Shown: positions 13,601 to 23,796 of the stretch, one piece after another
Position numbering within the stretch: position 1 is the stretch's first letter
Layout of the letters: each line of letters begins with the position of its first letter
Assembly: GCA_020631735.1 (NCBI GenBank)
Contig: CM036221.1
Span: 13,125,381-13,189,380, forward strand
Source: Saccharum officinarum
Lineage: Eukaryota; Streptophyta; Magnoliopsida; Poales; Poaceae
DNA: 64,000 nucleotides
Reading direction: 5' to 3'
Translations under genes and position numbers: made by a program
The notes under the pieces: model-generated
Database searches by the model: none
Told to the model about the DNA's origin: nothing
The model's input: only the letters and a program-made list of their open reading frames with translations

Positions 13601-15455
13601 GTTGTAGACCTTCTATAAAGGTGATCCTAGACTTTCTAGATAGCTTAGGAAGATGACTATACTTTAGTTACTCATACCAAAAGCTAATTCATAGATTAAC
13701 ATGACCAAAAATGCTAATATTTCAAATCTGTACCAATATGGACATAAAACTGACAAGAACTTCAAAGATGCATAATTAGAGTTCTAGGGACACAACCAGG
13801 CTGAGCCTTAACTTTATGTAAAGCTTATTAAGTTGTCTATAACTTTCTTATTATCATATTAAGATGATTCTATAGCTAACAAGGCCAAACAAGACATCTC
13901 TGCTCAGATTTGGACAGATTCTGTCCTTCCACTTTGTAAGCTCATAAATAGAAATTTCGACCACCAAAATTATTGCTATAGGACACTTTGGAAAGCTTAG
14001 AAAAAGTACTACACTTCTTCTATTATTTCCAAGACATGATTCAATATGCACATAGGTCAAACAAACCAAACATTCAGATCTATTCAGAGCATAAGCAAAA
14101 CCTGACAATAAACTTCTAAAATTCATAACTCTCAAAGCATAAGACCTAGGGTCATAAAATTTTAAGACAAGCTAGAGAAGTAAGTTTGCTACAACTTTGG
14201 TATTCTCTATAACTACAGAAAACACATTTATGACCACGAAAGCATCAATACATCAGAAACTGTTCTAGCAGCCAACGTTCAATAAGCAAAACAAAGCTTG
14301 CCTTTGTTCTACTTAACAAGAGAGCACACAAACATGTTATTCTAGTAGCTCTAAATTTTGTTACCTTAGACCAACATGAATTTAATTTATTCATGAGAAT
14401 CCATAATTATTTAAGTGAGGTCTAAAGCATTGGCAAACGCTTGGGTGAACAACATATCCATCACTTTGCTAAGCTAGAGGACATCTATAGGTTCAAGCAT
14501 GTAACCACAATCATTTCTAACAAGGCTAAGCACACACTTTTCTAAGCACTTCCTATTCAAGCAACATGGAACAAGGCATTATTGTTTAACTCCACACAAG
14601 GAAGATAGCGTAACACACTAATCACAAGTTACTTATCATTTGAACAAGGGTGAGAGGGCATAGCTATGCATAAGGCAACAATCATGAAGATGCATGCTTC
14701 GTCCTATTCGTCCTCACAAGATTGCTAACCTAAGGTGGCGATCACGTTCTATGTCGGTGGCATAACACACGCTCTTTCGATATATAGCTAGTCATCAGCT
14801 ATATTCGACTTACGCATACGTGGTTAGCGTACCTGCAGAAAGATTTCATTGCAGCCCAACAATTTCCAATAAAGCACACAATGAAAGCAGGAAAGTAAAA
14901 TTCTAAGTACTTCCATATACATATACCCCCGTATATATACATGTAGCACCAAAACTACCCGAATCATTCGATCACCCACAATTAAGTACCTTCATATATA
15001 CATGTGTGTAACATGTAAATAATCCAGTAACCAAAACTAGCTCTCCCCTAGACCATAGTTTGTACGGTCATGCTCTCACAACTCACACTTACCTGAGCGT
15101 AGGTGCGATGTTGCATAAAAGTAAACTAGCGACATATATGGCTATTTCATATATGAAGGCTACCTCTAATCTGACACACCGGGTAGCATAGTGTGGGAGA
15201 GTCATCACACATACATACCTTGGCCTGGGCGTAGATGCATAATTGAAAAACCTCACAAGTTAGTACTTATATAAGCCACCTAATAATCCTTATATGGGCA
15301 TAAGGAAATTGACCACTGGCATACATAGGTTTAAAATTTAGATTTGGCAAACCTATATATAGCTATAAGTTAATAAAACTGATTTTATAAAACAAAACAT
15401 TTCTTTTAAATACACATACGACAAGTTTAATGTTGAATCTTGCTCCGATACCAGC
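10663..15455 (-). mobile_element. LARD internal region, non-coding (right copy)
   Basis: This is a near-perfect duplicate of 2025-6814. The differences I see are single-base indels, such as an extra A in a short A run near 13237 and an extra G near 13789. It carries the polypurine tract at 10664-10674 and the primer-binding site at 15442-15453, both minus strand. It has no coding capacity beyond short open frames. Confidence 0.78.
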
Positions 15456-18400
15456 TGTAACAGAACTGTCCAAATTATAAGAGCACAAGTATAAAAACAA
15501 TCACCAAAATGATCAAATTCTCGCACTTGAGCCCATATAATTCCGGTAGTCCAATGAAATCACGAGGGATTTCAAACCAACCAACATACAAGTCAAGATC
15601 GTAGTGATTCAACATAACAAGTCACATGTTACAACCATTTCACAAGTAATTCAATATACATCGGAGTTCAACATAGTTATTACAACTTAAGTTCAAAAGT
15701 AGCAGAAGCAAAGTAATTTGAAACTAACATTATTCTTATTTCAAATACATGCCAGTGCCACGGTCAACTTCCAACAAAAGCATTAGAGATAAGGTAAATA
15801 AGAAGGATCATGCCCGTGATCACACTCCGCCACTACGGCAGGAGTCAACCAACTCTTGCAGTCTCCATGATACATCACAACCTGCAACAAGTGGGGAAAT
15901 AAAACCCTGAGTACAAGAAGGTACTCAGCTAGACTTATCCGTCAGAAACCAAAAATAAGGTGACACCAAGGATCATGCAAGGCTGATATAAAGTGGGGCT
16001 AGCTTGACAACATTATGCATAAAAGCTTAATATAGATGATCAATCATTAATGCTTAAGCATCAAGTTAATTATCGTTAACCTATCATCTATATTAGAACC
16101 TGTACTAGAGCACTCACTTTATTAGGAGCAAACAATATTAACCATAGCAGGTATAAATTGAGGCAACCTTTCCATCGTTATCCAATTAACCATCCGTTCA
16201 ATTTAATGGAATCTACGTTGCCGCTGCTCAAGTCAAGTGCTCACTAACCGGGAGCGACGGAGATTCGAATCGAATTCCTATCCAGCTGGAGGGGTATTTC
16301 TAACACTCACCGTGCAGACCCCTGCCAGGGTCGCACATGCCACCTTTTCATATGATTCAGGAATCGCGGGTCCGAATGATGTCGTGACCCCAAGGGCGAC
16401 ACTCTGCCAGGTGATAGGGACTCTAACCCCCCTTGGTCTCACGCCAATGTCCCCAAGCACATCCTTTCTCTCCTCCAAGAAGCAACCTACCATTTGATTC
16501 CCGGCCTGAATCACATTACTCGGCTTCGTGGTCGGAACGACTTATCCGGCCAACTAAGTGTTAGACTGCGTTCAACATGACTCAAGGACGTACAGCGAAT
16601 CGGTCCTTAAACGACTCAGACGGGGATAGATTCACACCCAAGACCTCCATGCCTTGTTGCTTCACTATCGTCATCCCGCCCGGTCTCATTTCATTTTATT
16701 AACACATGGTTCCATTCCACGATAGCAAATATAGCTAACCGTGCCATATATGAATATCCCTATATCTCGCAGGTGACAGGAAATCACCTGACTTCTACCG
16801 CTTAAAGCAGGGCTAAGCATCTACTCGATCCTAGTCTATGTAGGATTCAAGGATTCATATATATGGACAAGGAATGATATAATGCAGCAAGGGTTTCCAA
16901 CCAACTCCTATCACTTAATGCAACAATACTTATAACATATATAGAATTAATTGCTTTGAAGGTAGGAGGCTTATAATGCTCTGGGGCTTGCCTGGGATCC
17001 GACTCAAGTTAGAGTATGTCAGATGAATTCACTTGGCGAGCATCTCCCAATCTATCACTTGTCCGGTCCTTCTATCTTCGGGATAGATCCACCAAACACC
17101 GTCTTCGGGTTTGGCTCCAACACCACATCTTTCACACATTTTAGCTAGCGTACCTAAATGAAATGCAAGATGCAAGTACATGAATACAAGGAAATGCAAT
17201 AGATGATGCATCACACGTTAATCAAGGCAAGTATAAGGTTATAGTAAAGACACGTAAGCACATCACATTACTTAAGTAACCTCACACAAACAAACATGCT
17301 AAAATAGCAAAGAAAGCAATACCAAGCATGACATAAGATTTACAAAGTCTCAGGTGTAATAGCTTAATCACCAAAGACATGAATCACACTTAGCAATACG
17401 CAAGCAAAGTAACAAAACAATCATGTATTTTCAACAATTCTGGACATACATGCAGTAGTTGAGTAAATCAAGCATATCTGGAGTTATACAAATCCAAATG
17501 ACTTGTAAGAAGACATTCTGGAAAGCTTATGAAATTGTATACAATTCATTCAATATCACCTAAGCATGATTCCCAAGCTTAATAGGTCCAAAAGATGAAA
17601 CTACAGAATCTGGTCCGCTCCAAACAGAGAGCAACCAAATCTGGAACCTGACTTTAAACATCTATAACTCAAAAACTACTTGACCAAATGATACTAAATT
17701 TTAACAGCAGCTAGATACATGAATTATCTACAACTTTTGTATAAACAAGTTTCACAACAAAGCACATTATCATGAAGAACTTTGCTAAGTTCCCAGATCT
17801 GTCCAGAAACCTCATTTCAAGAAATAATTATTAACTTATGTTGCAAACATATCATTGGACAAAACCAACTTTACCAACATGTCACACATGACTAATGAAC
17901 ACCAGAAAACATAGTGTCCATTTCTAATAAATTCTTTTAATACATTTTCTTAATTTATTTAGATAATTAGGTGGAATTATGAACACATATCAAAAGTGCA
18001 CAATAAATTCTACCAAAATTACAGAGGCCTACACATGCCCTCAGTAGTCTACTACCCAAATTTCAAGTCATTTGGACATGTATATCAACCTCTAAGAAAA
18101 AGACAAATTGCTATTACAAGAATTCATGTGAGAGCAAGATGAATCAATAACTCACTCATACTACAACTAAAATTCATGAAATTTTTACCACACAACAAAT
18201 ATCACAGGAGTAGAATGCCACAAAAATTTCACTTCATTTGGAGCCCTACAACTGTAGTTATGAAAATGACAAATACAACTAGTATTGAAAACCTAGAAGC
18301 ATAGATCTATTTTTACAGCTAAAAATTTAAACTAAAACATGACATTTTATAGATCTACTGCATAGATAATTTCACAAGGATTCCAAAAAGTCCTCATTTG

Positions 18401-20353
18401 CTATTTTAGGAATTTCCTATGATTTACTATGTATTTTCAAAGTTTCACCCGATTCACGACAAATAGGTCCCTCGAGGCACTATTCATATGAGTCTATGAC
18501 ATTGCAGTTACGCCCCTGCTTTGAGTCAAATTGTTGCATGCAGTCCCTGGTCGCGATTTTATAGGGGAGGGGTCGCCGGAGCTCGCGGAAGCCGGCCGTA
18601 GGAGGCTCGTCGGCGGTGATGGAGTGGTGGGGGAGCACCGGGAGGCCCGCGCGCACCCTCAGGTAGTCACGGCTTGCCCCGTGGTGGCTCGTGGCGGCAT
18701 GGCCACGAGCACAGCAGCCTACGACGAAATGCGGCTCCGGTGGTGGCGGCCACGGTGACGGAAACGGCCGGCAGCAGCGGGGAAGGGTCACGGTGGCGTC
18801 GAGGTGGCGAGGCACACCCACGGACGACCGCAGCTAGGACCACGGCTGCCCCTGGCTGCTTGGCCGCACGGCGCCTGCGGCGCGCGGCTGTTTGCCATGG
18901 CCGGCAAGCAGCAGCAGCGAGCGGCTAGATCGCGGCGGTGGCTGGGAGGCGTGGCATGGAGGTGGTGGTGCCTGGGGGTGCGGCCATAGTAGAAGATGGA
19001 GGAGGAAGCGACAGCTGCTGCGGGCTGCTGCACTGCTCGGCCATGGCTGTCGAGCGGGGGAACAGACAACAGCAAGAGGAAGATAATGGAGAGAGCAGGG
19101 AGGGAGGCAGGGCTCGGCCTCGGCTTTTCCCCATTTGGAGGAGCGACATGGCGAGCATGCGACGAGCGCGTGAGGCACGCGGCAGCGAAGGGCTACGGAC
19201 GGTCGGCCATGACGAGCACACGAGCACACCAGCAGTTCAACTTCTGAAGGAACTACTAATACTACCACGAAATTACAACTGAACATCAAACTTCCTCCTT
19301 TCGTAACTCATAAACCGTTTAGTTTTGGCACGAGTTGTAGTAACAAAAGTTGTAGAGCTACGTGATATATACAACTTTGCTTTAAGTGTCAAAGTCTGAT
19401 TCGGCCTGGTTCAAGAGATGTGAGGCTCCAAAATGGGGTACATGCAACTTGAAAACTGAACCTCGGTTCCATATTGACTGAAATGGCATTCTTCTCCCCC
19501 TTCTAACTCTTTAAGCATCACATAATAACTTGAGGCAATGTAGTCAACATGGTAGAGCTACATGAGGACAATAATATTGCTTAAGGAATATTGGGCTGGA
19601 TCAGCTCGATTTGTAAGATATAAATCCCTGAAGTAGGGTACTTGCTAACTAAAATCTAGAAAAGTTCAGTTCCAGACTTAGCCAAATTTCAGGGTTCCAA
19701 AACAGCAGTTTGTTGATTCTTGTGAGCTCTATTTGACCTAGCTAGACACTGAACTAGCTCTCGACTATTAAACAAAGTTTGTTGTACATAAGATGAACTA
19801 CAACTTTTATTTAAGTTTCACTACCACGTAAACACTCTAAGCCACAGTTCACCCTAATTCAAAGTAGCATCCCGATAAATCTTAATTTATCCTTTTTGAT
19901 CTATGGAAGCATTTTCTTGACATTTGCTTAACATGAACCCTTCATGACTTTTGTTGTAGAGTTCATCTAGAGTCATTTGGGTAAGTTTGCAAAGTTTGGT
20001 TGATGACCTATATTTCCATTCACTTAATAGTGCAATTCAAGCACTTAGTAAAACCATTCCGACAAGGATATAACTTATCATTTCATGTGACTTTTTGATT
20101 CCAAACTTCATAAAACTTTTCCAGGGGTCACTATAGATAGGTACAAAGGTGAGACACATGAAGATATTGCAATAACACCACCCAAGCATACATTTTTGAA
20201 AAGGGCCTATATGTAAGCGATGGTGCAATATTCAAGTTTAAGTTGGGACTCTATTCCATAGACTTGGCTTTGACATCTTCATTACCACTTCAAATGTCAT
20301 GTTTGAACTCGAAAACCCTTGCTTAACTAGTGATAAACACCTGGGGTGTTACA
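15456..20353 (-). mobile_element. Complete 5' LTR of LARD element (4,898 bp)
   Basis: This is the only LTR of the family complete in the window. It runs from TGTAACAGAACTG at 15456 to TGTTACA at 20353, so the ends are TG and CA with short inverted terminal repeats. At 4.9 kb it is exceptionally long. The right edge falls inside a Copia reading frame: the next bases continue the pol protein in frame. The LARD therefore inserted into Copia pol, and the bases after the LTR (TTGAT, 20354-20358) are the predicted 5-bp target duplication. The GC-rich block (18530-19260) and the paired ACAACTTTTG / CAAAAGTTGTAGAG motifs recur here. Confidence 0.85.
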
Positions 20354-22056
20354 TTGATGCTCCCCATCCTACTCCTCAAATGGTTGATCGAAGAAACTCA
20401 CCCCTACTTCAAGAACATCTACAAGATCTCATCATAGGGAGTCCTACAAAGGGTGTAATGACTCGATCTCAAAAGTTTAATTCTTTTGTTGAACATCACT
20501 CTTTTGTCACTTATCTTGAACCTAAGAATGTAGAAGAAGCTCTTCAAGATCCGGATTGGGTGAATGCCATGCATGAAGAATTGAACAACTTCGACCGCAA
20601 TCAAGTTTGGACACTTGAAGAGCATCCAAAAGGCGCAAGAGTCATTGGAACCAAGTGGGTGTTCCACAATAAACAAGATGATCAAGGTGTAGTAGTAAGA
20701 AACAAGGCAAGACTAGTGGCAAAAGGGTTCTCTCAAGTTGAAGGTCTTGATTTTAGAGAGACTTTTGCACCCGTTGCAAGACTTGAAGCCATTCGTATCC
20801 TTCTTGCATATGCATCACATCATGATATGAAACTATATCAAATGGATGTGAAAAGTGCATTTTTAAATGGCTTCATAAATGAACTAGTCTATGTTGAACA
20901 ACCTCTCGGGTTTGAAGACCCTAGATATCCTAATCATGTTTATAGGTTGTCCAAGACGCTATATGAGCTCAAGCAAGCCCCTAGAGCGTGGTATGAGCGC
21001 CTCCGGGACTTCCTCATTGAGAAGGGCTTCATTATTAGGAAGGTTGACACCACACTATTCACCAAGAAGTTTAATGAAGAGATCTTCATTTGTCAGGTCT
21101 ATGTTGATGATATTATCTTCGGGTCAACAAATGAAGATTATTGCAAAGAATTTGGTGAATTGATGTCAAAAGAGTTCGAGATGTCAATGATTGGTGAGCT
21201 AACATTCTTCCTTGGGTTTCAAGTCAAGCAAATGAGAGAAGGGATTTTTATCTCTCAAGAAAAGTATACCAAGGATCTTCTCAAAAGATTCAAGATGAAA
21301 GAATGCAAGCCAATCAAGACCCCAATGCCAACTAATGGACATCTCGACCTAGATGAGGGAGGTAAACCAATCGATCAAACTCTTTACCATTCTATGATTG
21401 GTAGCTTGTTGTACCTTACCACATATAGGCCCGACATCATGTTTAGTGTGTGCATGTGTGTCTGCTTTCAAGCGTGCCCTAAAGAACCTCACCTAAGTGC
21501 CGTAAAAAGAATCCTAAGATATCTTAAGTATACCCTAAGCATCGGACTTTGGTACCCCAAAGGAGCTAGATTCCAACTAGTTGGCTACTCCGATTCGGAC
21601 TATGCCGGTTGCAAAATTGATAGAAAAAGCACATCCGGAGGATGCCATTTGCTTGGGAGATCCTTAGTATCTTGGTCATCTAAAAAGTAAAATAGTATGG
21701 CTTTATCCACCGTCGAGGCGGAATACATTGCCGCGGGGGCTTGTTGTGCACAAATCCTATACATGAAACAAACTCTCCTAGACTATGGAGTTGTTCTTGA
21801 AAAGGTGCTACTTTTATGTGACAATGAAAGTACGGTTAAAATTGCTAATAATCCGGTACAACACTCTCGCACCAAGCACATTGATATCCGCCACCACTTT
21901 CTAAGAGATCACGTTGCTAAAAATGATATATCACTAGAAGGTGTAAGAAGTGAAAATCAATTAGCGGATATCTTCACTAAACCTTTAGATGAGGCTACCT
22001 TTTGTAGATTGAGAAGTGAACTAAATGTGCTTGATTCTAGTTACTTTAAAAGATGA
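20354..22056 (+). pseudogene. Copia pol: integrase C-terminus, reverse transcriptase, RNase H (nonsense mutation)
   Basis: The frame reads from the LARD junction through the GVMTRS linker and a complete Copia [27 protein letters not shown], and YVDDIIFGS with the catalytic YVDD at 21100-21111. It then runs through [17 protein letters not shown] and RPDIMFSVC into RNase H. The usual Gly of the [11 protein letters not shown] box is Glu here (YELKQAP). A TAA at 21688-21690, in SWSSKK*NSMALST where CAA (Gln) is expected, interrupts RNase H. The same frame continues with STVEAEYIA, CDNEST, HIDIRHHF and ADIFTKPL to the natural stop at 22054-22056. The 5' end is cut by the LARD. One nonsense codon plus the insertion make it dead, though the remaining sequence is well conserved. 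Confidence 0.92.
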
Positions 22057-22544
22057 ACTTGTGTTGTCCCTTGCATTGTATTGTACTTTATGCCATGTTT
22101 ATTTTGCCGCAATGCATCTAGGACTTGTCTAACACGGTTACGATAACCCTCCTTTGGAGGAGTGAAAAAGCCTAACCATGGATCAAACTTGACAAGCAAC
22201 CTAGCCTTCCTTTCTTGTTTTGCATTGCATATGCATGGTTGTTGCTTTGTCGTTTCTTTTCGGTTTAGCTTTGAGTAACCTCTGTGTTCGTCCATGAATA
22301 GAGAGAGCATTTGAAGCTCCCAAGGGTTCATAAACTCTGTTGCATGGCCATACGTTGCTCCTCGGGTGTTTATTGAATATTTTCTTAAAAATAATACTAG
22401 CCTAAGGCAAAATATTTTGAAAATTTTAAGGGTTTGAGTGAGGTCACTCATATCAGGTTCCAATTGGTGTTTATTTGAGTCTCTTTGAATTGGAACTTGA
22501 TTGGGAGAAGTCGCGTCGAAAAACGGTTTGAAAAAGAGCTTTTT
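22057..22544 (+). other. Copia post-pol spacer without recognised feature
   Basis: This non-coding stretch runs from the RNase H stop to the palindromic array. I see no open frame worth calling and no known motif. Confidence 0.5.
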
Positions 22545-22885
22545 ACAGCGACCGGACGCTGGACCGGACGCTGCATCGGACGCGGTTCAGTTTCACCACC
22601 GCGTCCGGTCTTGGCGTCCACCAGCGCGTCCGGTCATTCCCGAAGTTTTTCTTTGAAACCTCTAACCAGACGCTGCACCGGACGCGCCCCTGTCGACCAC
22701 CGCATCCGGTCCCGGTAACCACCACCGCGTCCGGTCATCCGTTCCATCTTTCCAGGCTATGTCAAACCAGACGCTGTCAGCGTCTGATCGTGGATAATCG
22801 GACACGTCCGGTCAATCCAGGAGCTTACTGGAATGTGACCGGACGTTGCCTCCACCACGTCTGGTCATTCGACCACCGCGTCCGG
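22545..22885. promoter_or_regulatory. CG-rich palindromic array inside Copia body, U3-like
   Basis: There are about fifteen half-sites of the motif GACCGGACGC / GCGTCCGGTC in both orientations, some degenerate (CATCCGGTC, CACGTCTGGTC). The same motif crowds the LTRs of this element (27078-27490) and of the two Copia LTRs on the right (56060-56550, 57870-58245). There it sits just upstream of a TATA box in the transcription sense. The array also holds GGAGCTTACTGGA (22820-22832), whose reverse complement or near match occurs inside each of those three arrays. It lies between pol and the envelope-like ORF, so an internal promoter or relocated U3 segment is possible. That role is inferred. Confidence 0.55.
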
Positions 22886-23796
22886 TCATCACGCAAAAAG
22901 CGGATCTTACCCTTTTTAATCGTATGATTGGATCTAGTTTTCCTTTTCATCCGCCATCGTCTTTCTCGCCGTCACGCCGACTCACCGTGCCTCCGCCGCC
23001 GCGCCATCACCTAGCCGTAGCCGTGCCCAAAGACCTCGCCGGAGCCACGCCCTTGCTCCTCACGCCCGGCACCAAGCAGCACCACCGCCGCAGCCGCACC
23101 CGCTCCTGTGCCGAGCCGCCGTGCCCGCGCCACCGCTGCCACAGCGCCACCGCACCGAGCTGCCGTGACCGCGCCCGCGCCTACAAATCTCACCGGAGTT
23201 CCTCCACTGCAGCCGCGCAAACCCGTGCTCTTAGCTCCTCATCGGTTTCCCTCCTTACACTGCGCACCCATCGCCGAGATCCTCGCTTGTCACCACCGAA
23301 AACCCTAACCCTAGGTCGCTAGGTTTTCGTATTCGAAATCGTCTCCGTCTTCGCGATCGTCTCCGTCTCCGCAAGGTGACGTCTTCTCCTTGGATTAGGG
23401 TTTATCGTCGATTTTCCGGTGAATTACTAATTCAATTGTCGATCGATCGTCGATTGTATTCCAAGGTTTCGGTCGCCGTCTTCGGGTAACCCTAACGCGT
23501 CGAGATCGTCTTCCGGTCACCGGATCATCGCTCATCGAGGTAGCTATCACGGTCATCTCATATCTTACCTCACCTGCTTGCTCTTACTAGGATCTCGCTT
23601 ATCTTTTAGATATATATGTTGCTTATAGTAGATCCATCTATTCTATCGTTTCAGTTTGTCCTGTCAGTGCTGAGTGGTTCAGGTGATCAGTTGTGAATTC
23701 GAGGCCAAGCCTACGGATACGGATTGAGGCCAAGCCTCACAAGGTTTAGTACATCATCTGTCTTTTCAGTTTGTCTCATTACATCTGCTTGTCAGT
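22886..23796 (+). promoter_or_regulatory. Gene-like leader with telo-box and putative intron before the envelope-like ORF
   Basis: A GC-rich stretch (about 22940-23290) is followed by AAAACCCTAACCCTAG (23299-23313), a telo-box type element common in 5' regions of plant housekeeping genes. CAAG|GTGACG at 23376 fits a splice donor. TCTGCTTGTCAG|T ending at 23795 fits an acceptor, only one base before the ATG at 23797. The enclosed 420 bases would be a 5' UTR intron. The short open frames in the GC-rich part are compositional. Splicing is predicted from motifs only. Confidence 0.45.

Noticed and set aside
1..20353. A genuine tandem LTR-interior-LTR-interior-LTR array made by unequal crossover.
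   Set aside because: Possible, but the N gap in the middle LTR and indels clustered at the gap favour an assembly overlap. Kept as the alternative.
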